The notes beneath the pieces were generated by a model. The model did no database searches. It was given only the letters and a program-made list of their open reading frames with translations, and was not told where the DNA came from. A stretch of 64,000 bases of DNA, taken from an uncultured Eubacteriales bacterium. Its GTDB lineage: Bacteria; Bacillota; Clostridia; Lachnospirales; Lachnospiraceae. Positions 27,415 to 36,351 of the stretch are shown here, in pieces; position 1 is the stretch's first letter; the number at the start of each line of letters is the position of its first letter. A program made the position numbers and the translations under genes. The stretch is from assembly GCA_900315665.1 (NCBI GenBank), contig OMZX01000004.1, positions 24,594 through 88,593 on the forward strand, written 5' to 3'.

Positions 27415-29001
27415 TTAAGAGAAAATTCTCCAGCCGGTGATGAAGTGGCTCTGCCACCAGGAACCGAGGGAACGGTGGACGACGCGGCCGTTTGAGGAGG
27501 AGGCGTCGATGATGGTGCCGCCGCCTGCGACAATGCCTACATGTCCGCTTACAACGATGATATCACCAGCCTGCAGCTCATTGTAGGAAACCTTACGGAA
27601 ACGACCAGGATTCCGCCAGCCGGAGGAGGTCATGTACGATACACCGACGCCGGCCTGGTTCAAGCACCAGTATACGAAGCCAGAGCAGTCAAAGGCGTTC
27701 GGTCCCTTGGCGCCCCATACATACGGGCAGCCGATCTTCGAGGATGCGATTGCAATAAGGTTTGCTGCCGAGCCGGATACGGTTGCACCACCGCTGCCGG
27801 ACGGAATACCGGATCCGCCGGACGAGGAACCACCGCCGGTGGAGCCACCGGTCGAACCGCCGCCAGCATTACCGCTTGAGGTCGCCGGCTTCGACGCCTT
27901 CTTTGCGTTGCCGGAACGGAGGATCGACATCGTCTTCGCACCTGCGAGACCATCCGCCGAAAGACCGTTTCGCTTCTGGAAGTTAACCACCGCGTTCTTC
28001 GTGATTTCGCCGAAGTAACCGGTTGCATTTGAAGAACTAAGATAGCCGTACTTTACAAGAAGATTCTGGAGCTCTTTGACCGAGTTTGATTCTTCACCGA
28101 TACGCATCGCGAAGGGCACTGCCGAGCCGCTGTCGAGGGCTGCTCTTGTATCCGGACCGAGATAACCATCGACGACGAGGTCGTTTCTCGACTGAAACGC
28201 CTTCAGGGCATCCTGTGTCGTCTTGCCAAACTGGCCATCCGCTGTACCGCCCATATAGCCAAGATTGATGAGGATCTGCTGGTATTTCTTCACGAGATCC
28301 GATTCCTCGCCGAGCGCAAGAACATTCGCCTTGACATCATCGGAATAAAGAAGATTGTAGGTATCGGTGCCGTAAATGCCGTCGGCCGCGATGCCGTTAC
28401 TCTCCTGCAGCTTTTTCACAGCCTCCATGGTCTTCTCGTCATAGGTGCCATTCACATCGGAAGCACTGGAAAGATAACCCAGGTTATAGAGACGATACTG
28501 GGCATTCGTAACATCCTGACCGGTGAAGCCAAGCTTCAGCGCGTAATGCGGCGCATCATCCGCCATGATGGCATCCCAGGTTTCGACGCCGGTGATACCA
28601 TCCTCGGTGAGTCCGGCCTGCCGCTGGAAATATTTCACGGCCTGCGAGGTTGCATTGCCATAATAGGTTGTCGGTTCATCAGGATCCATATAGCCGAGAT
28701 CCATGAGTCTTTGCTGGAGATCTTTGACGACAGAGTTGATCACACCAACCGTCAGATTCACCGGCGCAATATCCTCTACGGAGCCATCGACCGTCACACC
28801 CGCGATGGACGGAAGGACGTTAGCATTGACACCAAGCTGGGCGACCGCCTGTACCGCCTCTGATTCCGGTGCTGTCGTGAGTACGACCGTCTCCTCTGCT
28901 GTTGAGGTCCCGATCGGGCTGACGGTCTTTTGACAACCGGTTGTGAAAAGGATGCTCCCAGACAAGAGAAGCAATATTCCTCTTTTAAGCTTTATATTCA
29001 T
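27415..29001 (-). CDS. NlpC/P60 lipoprotein with repeated peptidoglycan-binding domains
   Basis: Secreted, lipid-anchored peptidoglycan hydrolase of 528 residues. The signal peptide ends in a lipobox FTTGC. About five PG_binding_1 repeats follow (recurring LGYMDP, NLGYLSS, DGIYG, DGYLGPDTRA), then a Gly/Ser-rich linker near 375-410, then the NlpC/P60 catalytic domain with Cys439 in FDCSGF and His487 in SGHVGIV. It probably cuts gamma-D-Glu-diaminoacyl bonds. The ATG at 29001 follows AAAGGA; an upstream start has no ribosome site. A TATAAT (29038-29043) is a likely -10. Confidence 0.93.
   Translation of the reverse strand: MNIKLKRGILLLLSGSILFTTGCQKTVSPIGTSTAEETVVLTTAPESEAVQAVAQLGVNANVLPSIAGVTVDGSVEDIAPVNLTVGVINSVVKDLQQRLMDLGYMDPDEPTTYYGNATSQAVKYFQRQAGLTEDGITGVETWDAIMADDAPHYALKLGFTGQDVTNAQYRLYNLGYLSSASDVNGTYDEKTMEAVKKLQESNGIAADGIYGTDTYNLLYSDDVKANVLALGEESDLVKKYQQILINLGYMGGTADGQFGKTTQDALKAFQSRNDLVVDGYLGPDTRAALDSGSAVPFAMRIGEESNSVKELQNLLVKYGYLSSSNATGYFGEITKNAVVNFQKRNGLSADGLAGAKTMSILRSGNAKKASKPATSSGNAGGGSTGGSTGGGSSSGGSGIPSGSGGATVSGSAANLIAIASSKIGCPYVWGAKGPNAFDCSGFVYWCLNQAGVGVSYMTSSGWRNPGRFRKVSYNELQAGDIIVVSGHVGIVAGGGTIIDASSSNGRVVHRSLGSWWQSHFITGWRIFS
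27532..27541 (+). repeat. AATGCCTACA 10-mer, copy in NlpC/P60 gene
   Basis: Inside the coding sequence, antisense; the gene reads GTA GGC ATT as Val-Gly-Ile right beside the catalytic His487. Confidence 0.9.
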
Positions 29002-29100
29002 GCAGATTCCTTTCAAAAGTCCATAATAAACGACGGTATTATAGCACGGCGCGGTGCGGGAGTCTTAAATAATTTCTTACAAGTATTTTATTTTAGATAC

Positions 29101-29130
29101 GAAAAAAGCACCAGAGAAATCTCTAGTGCT
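29101..29130 (-). terminator. Terminator of tRNA-Lys
   Basis: Minus strand: AGCACTAGAGA / TCTCTGGTGCT stem with one wobble and a short loop, followed by six T. Confidence 0.88.
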
Positions 29131-29136
29131 TTCTGC

Positions 29137-29209
29137 TGCGCCTTCAGGGACTTGAACCCTGGACAAACGGATTAAGAGTCCGCTGCTCTACCAACTGAGC
29201 TAAAGGCGC
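29137..29209 (-). tRNA. tRNA-Lys (CUU)
   Basis: A 73-base cloverleaf: acceptor GCGCCTT / AAGGCGC, D-arm AGCTCAGTTGGTAGAGCA, anticodon loop CTCTTAA with anticodon CUU, T-arm GGGTTCAAGTCCC. The CCA end is not encoded. Confidence 0.97.
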
Positions 29210-29241
29210 TCACGTGCCCGCTGTTTTGTGAGCACTTGACT

Positions 29242-29270
29242 AATATACGAAATTGAATGACGAGTGTCAA
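29242..29270 (-). promoter_or_regulatory. Promoter of tRNA-Lys
   Basis: Minus strand: TTGACA (29265-29270), 17-base spacer, TATATT (29242-29247), ending 32 bases before the tRNA. Confidence 0.9.
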
Positions 29271-29307
29271 GCAGATTTTAAATAATTTTTCAGTAAGAAC
29301 TATCAAA

Positions 29308-29361
29308 GGCTGGTGCGAAAAGTGGCAGTCTCTTTTGCGTCTGCCGCTTTTCGCACCAGCC
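29308..29361. repeat. 21-bp-stem hairpin after trmB
   Basis: GGCTGGTGCGAAAAG... pairs with ...CTTTTCGCACCAGCC over 21 bp with one G-T pair and a 12-base loop. It lies 14 bases past the trmB stop. On the trmB strand only TTTGA follows, so it is a weak terminator or a free-standing stem-loop. Confidence 0.7.
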
Positions 29362-29375
29362 CCTCTCGGATATAT

Positions 29376-30029
29376 CTACATCTTGGCTATTAATTTAAAA
29401 ATCGGGTTGCCCTTCGCGGAGAATTTCTCTTCGTATTCGGTCATGATGTTGCCTTCGTTCATCGAGGGGTCGTGATGGAGGTCGCAGGTTTCCGCGAGGA
29501 TATGCCACCCGGCTGTCGGAATCGCCTCTAATGAATAGGTAAAGAGCGCTTCGTTGTCGGTCTTAAATTCGAGCTGTCCGTCTGTGCGGAGAAACTGCTG
29601 ATACACCTTCATGAAGACGGGGCTGGTGAGGCGGCGGTTTGCATGCGATTTTTTCGGCCAGGGGTCCGAGAAGTTAAGATAGATCCGGTCGATCTCTTCC
29701 TTTTCAAACACATCGCCGAGAAGTCTTGCATCGATCGACATGAAATAGAGATTCGGAATTTTCGTACCATCCTTCTCCTTTTCTTCCCACTTCTTCAATG
29801 CCTTCATGAGGACGGTGTCGTACCGCTCGATGCCGATGTAATTGATCTCCGGGTTTTCGAGCGCCATCTGTTCGATGAACTGACCCTTTCCCATGCCGAT
29901 TTCGATCCGGATGGGATGATCGTTCCCGAAGACAGCATTCCATCTACCCTTATGGTGAGACGGATCATGGATAACCTTCGGCGATTCTTTGACATAATTC
30001 TCTGATCCGGTGATATGGCGAAGTCTCAT
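29376..30029 (-). CDS. trmB: tRNA (guanine-N7-)-methyltransferase TrmB
   Basis: SAM-dependent enzyme that makes m7G46 in the tRNA variable loop. 217 residues from ATG 30029, five bases after GGAGG. Motifs: IEIGMGKGQFI (SAM loop), INYIGIERYDTVL, and YLNFSDPWPKKSHANRRLTS, the TrmB signature. Single gene with no operon partner. Confidence 0.97.
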   Translation of the reverse strand: MRLRHITGSENYVKESPKVIHDPSHHKGRWNAVFGNDHPIRIEIGMGKGQFIEQMALENPEINYIGIERYDTVLMKALKKWEEKEKDGTKIPNLYFMSIDARLLGDVFEKEEIDRIYLNFSDPWPKKSHANRRLTSPVFMKVYQQFLRTDGQLEFKTDNEALFTYSLEAIPTAGWHILAETCDLHHDPSMNEGNIMTEYEEKFSAKGNPIFKLIAKM

Positions 30030-30192
30030 AGCATCCTCCAAAAAAATTTACAGACTGTTCATACTTTCTTTAAAATAGTGCATTATCTTCATATTATTAA
30101 GTGCAGTACATATGCTACGATACTGCGCCTCTGTTTCCACAAGCAATCAGCGAAGTTTATCATAGAAACCCGGATAAAACAAGTCCATCTTC

Positions 30193-30221
30193 TTGCAGTG
30201 ACTTTCGTGATTTTGTATACT
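30193..30221 (+). promoter_or_regulatory. Promoter of the SH3 surface protein gene
   Basis: TTGCAG (30193-30198), 17-base spacer, TATACT (30216-30221), 76 bases before the ATG at 30298. Confidence 0.8.
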
Positions 30222-30297
30222 AATAGATAGATTTCAACAGAACGGATCATATGGAAAAAAGATTTTCCGTGCTGTCAAAGGACAGGAGGTTTACAGG

Positions 30298-31515
30298 ATG
30301 GCATCACCTAGAGAAACCAGTATTTGGAATAAGATTCGGAAGGATCTCAGCGAATCGCAGCAGCTGATCCTGAATGGCCGCTACAACGACGCGATGATTC
30401 TCAATAAAAATATCCTTGCGACGATCGTACAGCTTCAGCTCGATAAGGCTGTGCTCGTTTCGAACACACTTGAGAGCGACGTGGATCAGCTCTATGACAG
30501 TCAGGTCATTTCTGATGAAACACATCAGAAATATGTGAAGATCGTGCAGTACGGAAGCCAGGCGGAAGCCGGTGCGATGCCGACTGCCCAGGCTGCCAAT
30601 GACTCCTTCTCCCTGCTCCGCGATGCACTTTCTACCTATTTTGATGACAGTCAGCCGCGGACGGCACGACGCACTGCAGATTCCGGCGATGAAGCGCCGG
30701 CCGAGGACGAAGCAGCCGATACCCGGACGGCAGAAGATACTGCTGCCGAGAGCTCACCCTCCGTTTCCTCGCGCTATACCTCATCCTATCGGACGCAGGG
30801 ATCTTCCTTTGATGCAAGCGGTGTAAACATTCCGATTTCCGGCAGACGGACCGACACGAGACGACCGGCACAGCGGGCATCGCGTCCGGCAAGCAGTCAG
30901 CGTGCGTCCAGAAGCTCTGCCCCGGAACGTCCGACAAGACCTCTTCGTGATACCGAGCGTGTGAGCCGTACCGGCGACAGAAGACAGTCAAGTGCTCGTC
31001 CAAGCAGTTCTCGATATGGAAGGAATGGCAGCTCAAATCGTCGCTCCGGATCTGCCAGACGCCGGAACGAAGAACCGGTTTCCATCGATCTCTATACCAT
31101 TGCAAAGATTGCCATCCCGATTGCCTGCGTGATTCTCGGCATTATCCTGATCCGCGTCCTCATGAGCGGCGGAAAATCCGAGATTGAGACGACCCCGGTA
31201 CCAACGACAGAGATCGTAGAGACGACGACTGTACCCGAGACTGAACCGGTGACAGAGCCTGAAACGACCGCTGCTTCCACCGGCGTCTGGATGACAACCA
31301 CCGGTGTCAAGGTAAGAACCGCGCCGAACACGACGGATTCGAGAGTGCTCGCTGTCGTAAATGCCGGCACTGTCGTGAACTACAAGTCCGATTACGATGC
31401 CGACTGGATCGTGATTGATTACGAGGGCCAGGAGGCCTACATGGCAAAGCAGTACGTGCAGGAGGTGCAGGCTGAAACCACGGCCGGCACAGAGGAAACG
31501 ACGGCTGCGCAGTAA
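30298..31515 (+). CDS. Membrane protein with external SH3b domain and Arg/Ser-rich cytoplasmic region
   Basis: A 405-residue protein with no signal peptide. Residues 1-115 are helical (a HEPN/DUF4145-like appearance, not firmly identified). 116-260 is low complexity: first acidic, then rich in Arg, Ser and Pro. One membrane helix (IAIPIACVILGIILIRVLM, about 270-288) is followed by a Thr/Glu/Pro spacer and an SH3b domain (VWMTTTGVKVRTAPNTTDSR ...) that probably binds peptidoglycan. The topology puts the basic region inside and the SH3b outside. Ribosome site GGAGG at 30289. Confidence 0.8.
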   Translation: MASPRETSIWNKIRKDLSESQQLILNGRYNDAMILNKNILATIVQLQLDKAVLVSNTLESDVDQLYDSQVISDETHQKYVKIVQYGSQAEAGAMPTAQAANDSFSLLRDALSTYFDDSQPRTARRTADSGDEAPAEDEAADTRTAEDTAAESSPSVSSRYTSSYRTQGSSFDASGVNIPISGRRTDTRRPAQRASRPASSQRASRSSAPERPTRPLRDTERVSRTGDRRQSSARPSSSRYGRNGSSNRRSGSARRRNEEPVSIDLYTIAKIAIPIACVILGIILIRVLMSGGKSEIETTPVPTTEIVETTTVPETEPVTEPETTAASTGVWMTTTGVKVRTAPNTTDSRVLAVVNAGTVVNYKSDYDADWIVIDYEGQEAYMAKQYVQEVQAETTAGTEETTAAQ

Positions 31516-31533
31516 AACTTGTATAAATAAACC

Positions 31534-31611
31534 CGTGTCCGTACAGCAGAAGCGCCTCAGTCAGTGTCATTTGAATGTCACTGGCCGAGGCGTTTCTGCT
31601 GTGCGGACGCG
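31534..31611. repeat. Long hairpin between SH3 gene and response regulator
   Basis: CGTGTCCG...CAGCAGAAGCGCCTC pairs with GAGGCGTTTCTGCTG...CGGACGCG in a 78-base structure of about 30 bp with a few mismatches. It lacks a T-run on either strand. It may act as a Rho-independent or mRNA-protecting 3' structure of the SH3 gene. Confidence 0.65.
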
Positions 31612-31653
31612 TATTCTGATCCTAGATTTTTACTACGCAGCCCTTTGTACATT

Positions 31654-31682
31654 TTGCATTCCGGCTGTGGTTCATGTATACT
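31654..31682 (+). promoter_or_regulatory. Promoter of the two-component/carboxypeptidase operon
   Basis: TTGCAT (31654-31659), 17-base spacer, TATACT (31677-31682), 34 bases before the response regulator ATG. Confidence 0.82.
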
Positions 31683-31716
31683 GCACTTATGTGTTGCATT
31701 TCATTAGGAGGGTAGC

Positions 31717-32427
31717 ATGCAGACGATTCTTGTATGTGATGATGATAAGCAGATTGTGGAAGCGATCTCTATTTTCCTGACGGGTGAGGGCTTCAATGTT
31801 TTGAAGGCCTATGACGGATATGATGTCCTCGATATCATGCAGGACAACAAGGTGGATCTTCTCATCATCGATGTGATGATGCCGGGACTCGATGGTGTCC
31901 ATACGGTCCTGAAGATTCGGGAGACGAGCTCGATTCCGATCATTATGCTGTCCGCAAAGGGTGAGGACAATGATAAGATCCTTGGGCTCAATATCGGCGC
32001 GGATGATTACATCACGAAGCCGTATAATCCTCTGGAGCTTGTGGCCCGCGTCAAATCACAGCTTCGGCGCTATACGCAGCTTGGAAACATTGAAGAAACC
32101 AATAATTCAAATATCTATCGCTGCGGTGGTCTCGTCATGAACGACGAAACAAAGGATGTCACCGTCGATGGTAATCCGGTGAAGCTGACGCCGATCGAAT
32201 ATAATATTCTTCTTTTGCTTGTGAAAAATCAGGGTAAGGTGTTCTCGATCGATGACATCTATACTTCGATTTGGAACGAAGAGGCGATCGGCGCGGATAA
32301 CACAGTAGCTGTCCACATCCGGCATATCCGTGAGAAGATTGAGATCAATCCGCGTGAACCGCGCTATCTCAAGGTAGTCTGGGGTGTCGGCTATAAGATT
32401 GAAAAGCAGGACGACAAAAAGGCCTGA
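31717..32427 (+). CDS. OmpR-family response regulator
   Basis: 236 residues: receiver domain with phosphoacceptor Asp52 (LLIIDVMMPGLDG), the acidic pocket CDDD at 7-10 and Lys in ITKPYNPLEL, then a winged-helix DNA-binding domain (LTPIEYNILLLLVKNQGKVFS, AVHIRHIREKIE). Pattern is VanR/PhoB-like. GGAGG precedes the ATG. It is followed by its sensor kinase. Confidence 0.96.
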   Translation: MQTILVCDDDKQIVEAISIFLTGEGFNVLKAYDGYDVLDIMQDNKVDLLIIDVMMPGLDGVHTVLKIRETSSIPIIMLSAKGEDNDKILGLNIGADDYITKPYNPLELVARVKSQLRRYTQLGNIEETNNSNIYRCGGLVMNDETKDVTVDGNPVKLTPIEYNILLLLVKNQGKVFSIDDIYTSIWNEEAIGADNTVAVHIRHIREKIEINPREPRYLKVVWGVGYKIEKQDDKKA

Positions 32428-32492
32428 GTCATTTCTATGCGTATTTTCCATGAAAGAATGATAACTGCTCTATCAGCTATCTGTATGATCCT

Positions 32493-34676
32493 ATGAAAAA
32501 AATCATTGCTACTATATTAAATATCTGTATGGTCGTACTCTGTCTCGGCAGCCTCGCCATTCTTCAGTTCGGCTCGTCCCAGGGCAACGCCATCTCCTAT
32601 CTCACGCAGCCGGATTATGAAGACAGCCCGCAGTTCGAGGCGCTTGCATCCGGCTCCATCACAGATATTTTCGATTATGTTGAGCTGACCAGTATCTTTG
32701 AGAAGGATGGACGGCTGAATCTTTCGACCATTATAGCTCAGGCGGATCAGGACGGTTCAAGCGTTTCCTATTCCCTTGATTATCTCATCCAGTATGCCCG
32801 TTCCATGGGCTTTTATCTGAATGATAAAAACAACCTTGTGTCCAATGGCGTCGGCACCGTCACGAAGGAGGACGATGAACTGAACCATAAAATCCGGGTC
32901 ACCTATCGTGCTTATATGCCGGATTATAAGCCTGCGAGTCCGACGGATGGACAGATGTCTCTCGGCACGCTGGCCAAGGAGGCACTGGGCTATCTTTCCC
33001 GCTATTACGCCGTGAAGTCTGAGTTCCGTTCCGGTGAGGGCAATTTTTATTTTAATGTAACCTACCTCGATAACACATCCGGTGAATCGACCATCTACTC
33101 AAATTACCCGGCGTTCGATTCTGATGCTATGCGTGCTATGGGAAAGTATGTCTATGCCGATTCGGATTCTCTTGAGGTCAGCACAAATCTCCGTTCATTA
33201 CCGCAGGATCTCGTGACACTCCTGCAAGCGAGAAATCCTTATGGCAGAAACAGCCAGTATCATTTTTCCGTCGGTATCGACTGCAGCTTCAAAAACAAAG
33301 ATCAGTTTCAGGTGGAAGCCTCCGATTATGACAATCGTCGCCGCGATAGTATCGTCGGGCTCACACTGCTTGTTGTGTCAAGTGTAGGCATTGTCATAAC
33401 ACTGTGTCTTATGGTGCTCTTTTCGGGGCATAGCGGTAAGAAGGATGACACGAAGATTCATCTTCTTTATATGGATCGGTTCCCGCCGGAGCTTCTGGTT
33501 GCTCTTTTCCTGCTGCTTAGCTGGGTCTATGACAGCGTCACCCCGGTGTTTCTCGATAGTCTTTCCATGGTGATCGGTTCCTTCGACGAGTGGTACGATA
33601 CGATCAGCACCTATGCAAGCTTTCTTCTTAAGTACCTTACGTTTCTTGTCATGTTTTTCAGTATCGTCCGGAATTATAAGGCAGACGAGCTGTGGCAGGT
33701 GAGTCTCATCAAAAGAATCGGTGATTTGATCGGACATTATTTCCAGATTGCAGAGCAGACGGCTTCCCGTTTCGTCACGACCGTCCTGTTTGTCATCCCC
33801 AATGCCGCGGCTTGTTTGATGGTCATCGCGATGTTTGTCCATTTCTACCGGGCAAAGAGTCTGTATGCCTTCTTGTTTGCAATCGTCACGCTCATCATTG
33901 TTATTTCTATCGATTTTTATACCTGGCGGATTTCCACAGGACTGACAAAGGCAGTCAATGAGCAGGTGAAGTCTGAGAGGCTAAAGGCGGATCTCATCAC
34001 GAATGTCTCGCATGACTTGAAAACGCCGCTTACGTCGATCATCAGCTATGTGGATCTCATGAAGCGGGAGAATATCGAAAATCCCCGTGTGCAGGAATAT
34101 CTCGAGGTGCTGGACCAGAAGTCGACCCGGCTTAAAACCTTAACCGAGGATCTCGTCGAGGCCTCGAAGGCAAGCTCCGGTAATGTAAACATTGATTTCC
34201 AGGACATTGATTATCGGGAGATCGTCGAGCAGGCGCTCGGAGAGTTTGAGGATAAGACAGAGGCTGCCCATCTCACGATGGTGCCAAGCTTCCCGGATCA
34301 TCCGGTGATGATTCGGGCGGATGGCCGTCATCTCTGGCGTGTCATCGAAAATCTTCTCAACAACTGCTGTAAGTATGCACTCCGGGACAGCCGCGTGTAT
34401 GTAGACATTGTTGAGGATCCGGAGAAGAAAACGGCAACCTGTACGATCAAGAATATCTCCTCCCGTCCGCTGAATATCTCACCGGAGGAGCTGACCGAGC
34501 GTTTCGTCCGTGGTGATGTGAGCCGGACCACCGAGGGCTCCGGTCTGGGGCTTTCTATCGCAAAGAGTCTCACGAAGCTCATGGATGGCGACTTCATCAT
34601 CTCGATTGACGGAGATCTCTATAAGGCATCTGTCGTTCTGAAGGCGGCCGTAAAGGAGGCCAATGATAAATCGTAA
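32493..34676 (+). CDS. Sensor histidine kinase
   Basis: A 727-residue membrane kinase. An N-terminal helix (about 5-25) is followed by an external sensor region of ~260 residues, then about five membrane helices (290-490), a HisKA domain with phosphoacceptor His507 (VSHDLKTPLTSI), and a HATPase domain with N box NLLNNCCKYAL (~620) and G box GSGLGLSIAKSL (~680). No clear ribosome site precedes the ATG at 32493. The signal is unknown, but the downstream carboxypeptidase suggests cell-wall sensing. It overlaps the next gene by 14 bases. Confidence 0.94.
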   Translation: MKKIIATILNICMVVLCLGSLAILQFGSSQGNAISYLTQPDYEDSPQFEALASGSITDIFDYVELTSIFEKDGRLNLSTIIAQADQDGSSVSYSLDYLIQYARSMGFYLNDKNNLVSNGVGTVTKEDDELNHKIRVTYRAYMPDYKPASPTDGQMSLGTLAKEALGYLSRYYAVKSEFRSGEGNFYFNVTYLDNTSGESTIYSNYPAFDSDAMRAMGKYVYADSDSLEVSTNLRSLPQDLVTLLQARNPYGRNSQYHFSVGIDCSFKNKDQFQVEASDYDNRRRDSIVGLTLLVVSSVGIVITLCLMVLFSGHSGKKDDTKIHLLYMDRFPPELLVALFLLLSWVYDSVTPVFLDSLSMVIGSFDEWYDTISTYASFLLKYLTFLVMFFSIVRNYKADELWQVSLIKRIGDLIGHYFQIAEQTASRFVTTVLFVIPNAAACLMVIAMFVHFYRAKSLYAFLFAIVTLIIVISIDFYTWRISTGLTKAVNEQVKSERLKADLITNVSHDLKTPLTSIISYVDLMKRENIENPRVQEYLEVLDQKSTRLKTLTEDLVEASKASSGNVNIDFQDIDYREIVEQALGEFEDKTEAAHLTMVPSFPDHPVMIRADGRHLWRVIENLLNNCCKYALRDSRVYVDIVEDPEKKTATCTIKNISSRPLNISPEELTERFVRGDVSRTTEGSGLGLSIAKSLTKLMDGDFIISIDGDLYKASVVLKAAVKEANDKS
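33383..33392 (-). repeat. AATGCCTACA 10-mer, copy in histidine kinase gene
   Basis: Coding strand reads TGTAGGCATT as AGT GTA GGC ATT, Ser-Val-Gly-Ile, in the second membrane helix. Confidence 0.9.
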
Positions 34677-36237
34677 TCCGTTGAATAATCTAAAGAAGGT
34701 GTTTTCCATCGTACTTTTTCTTTTCGTGGCCTTTTTTTCGACGGGAACCTCCTTCGCTGCCACCTGGCCGGTTCCATCTGCAGAGATTCAGTCTGAGGCA
34801 GGTGTTCTCCTTGATGCAGATTCTGACACAGTACTTTATCAGAAAAATGCTACTACCGCTTATTTTCCGGCGTCGATCACGAAGGTGATGACCGCCATTA
34901 TTGTGCTGGAGAATGCAAAGAATCTTGATGACAGCGTGACCTTTTCTTATGCCGCTACCAACACGAATCTCGAGGAAAATTCGACGGTGATCGGTGCAGT
35001 AGCTGGCGATACGCTGAGCGTGCGGGACTGTCTTTATTGTCTTCTTCTTCATTCTGCAAATGACTGTGCGAACGCTCTCGCAGAATATGTCGCAGGCTCG
35101 AATGAAAAGTTCGCGGAGCTTATGAATGAGAAGGCCACAGAGCTTGGATGCGTGAATACGCACTTCATGAATCCTTCTGGTCTCAATGATCCTGATCACT
35201 ATACCTGTGCGATTGACATGGCGAAGATTCTCCAGTATGCCATCAAAAATCCGACCTTCTGCCGTATTGATGAGGCACAGGTCTATACCCATGCGCCAAT
35301 CTCGAAGTATCCGGATCCGTCTGCTCCTGAAAATACGGTCTATGCCCATCATCGTATGCTCCGGCGGAGCTACAGTGAATATTATGAGGGTGCCTTCGCA
35401 GGAAAAACCGGTTATACGATGACCGCCGGCAACACACTGGTCACGGCCTGCAGAAGGGATGGCATGACGCTGATCGGCGTGGTACTGGAAAGCCATAATA
35501 CACAATATGCCGATACGAAGGCGATGTTTGATTTTGGTTATGCTTCCTTTACTTCTACACCGGTGCAGGATACAGATCCGACGCTCAGTTCTCTTTCCAG
35601 TAATCTCCGCGTGGATGGCGTTCAGATGGTCGACGCGCTGGTGCTTTCCACCGATCCGGATCGTCATATCACGCTTCCGAAGGATACTGATTTTTCAGAG
35701 GTATCGGGCGTTTTAACCTATGATCTGTCGGATGCCGAGAAGGCTTCGCATGCGATTGCCCGGATGGATTATACGTTAGCTGGATATCCAGTCGGGAATG
35801 CTCTCATTCTTCTGACAGATCCTTCGCAGGAAACGAATTTGACGGCTCTTGATGCAAATACGGTGAAATCGCTGCAGGCTGAGACAGTACCGGAGACAAT
35901 AGATGTTGCAGAAGGTTCGATGGAGGCTACGGTAAGCGGGCAGCTGCCGATGGAATCGACGGAAAATCATGCTCCGATTTATTATGATGAGGAATCGGGT
36001 AAGATCCGGGTGCAGCAGCCGGTGATCAATGTTTTGGTCATTATGATTGGTATCGGCGTGGTTTTCTCGGTGGTTGCAATCGTGTTGTTTCTTTTTGAAC
36101 AGCGGGCGGAGTATCTTCGGAAGCGGCGCCGGCGGAGGATTCTCCGGCATACGAGTGATCTAAGCCGCGAGCAGAAGATCCGGCGGGACCTGCTGCTGAA
36201 CAGCAGGTCGTCGAAGCGGCGGAAGAAGAGGTATTGA
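34663..36237 (+). CDS. D-alanyl-D-alanine carboxypeptidase (S11 family, DacA/DacF type)
   Basis: Penicillin-binding serine peptidase that trims the terminal D-Ala from peptidoglycan stems. 524 residues: signal peptide ending near SFAATW, SxxK motif SITK (~70), SxN motif SAN (~127), KTG motif AGKTGYT (~245), a beta-rich region to ~440, a C-terminal membrane helix and a basic cytoplasmic tail. The membrane helix replaces the usual amphipathic anchor. Coupled to the kinase gene, so it is a likely target or partner of the two-component system. It is not a VanY (M15) enzyme. Confidence 0.93.
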   Translation: MINRNPLNNLKKVFSIVLFLFVAFFSTGTSFAATWPVPSAEIQSEAGVLLDADSDTVLYQKNATTAYFPASITKVMTAIIVLENAKNLDDSVTFSYAATNTNLEENSTVIGAVAGDTLSVRDCLYCLLLHSANDCANALAEYVAGSNEKFAELMNEKATELGCVNTHFMNPSGLNDPDHYTCAIDMAKILQYAIKNPTFCRIDEAQVYTHAPISKYPDPSAPENTVYAHHRMLRRSYSEYYEGAFAGKTGYTMTAGNTLVTACRRDGMTLIGVVLESHNTQYADTKAMFDFGYASFTSTPVQDTDPTLSSLSSNLRVDGVQMVDALVLSTDPDRHITLPKDTDFSEVSGVLTYDLSDAEKASHAIARMDYTLAGYPVGNALILLTDPSQETNLTALDANTVKSLQAETVPETIDVAEGSMEATVSGQLPMESTENHAPIYYDEESGKIRVQQPVINVLVIMIGIGVVFSVVAIVLFLFEQRAEYLRKRRRRRILRHTSDLSREQKIRRDLLLNSRSSKRRKKRY

Positions 36238-36294
36238 TACCCGGACGCCCTCCGGCGCCTTCGGCTCCCGTGCTGTTTTTCTATATAACATATC

Positions 36295-36323
36295 AAAAGC
36301 TCCCTTTGCAGGGAGCTTTTCTT
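36295..36323 (+). terminator. Terminator of the two-component/carboxypeptidase operon
   Basis: Perfect stem AAAAGCTCCCT-TTGC-AGGGAGCTTTT followed by CTTTG. The A/T ends make it potentially bidirectional, although the facing metalloprotease gene ends before it. Confidence 0.88.
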
Positions 36324-36351
36324 TGTGTATATCTATCTATGTTGGACTGCA

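Noticed and set aside
31717..36237. Vancomycin-resistance cluster
   Set aside because: The regulator and kinase are only generally VanRS-like; the peptidase is S11, not VanY/VanX, and no ligase or dehydrogenase gene is present.
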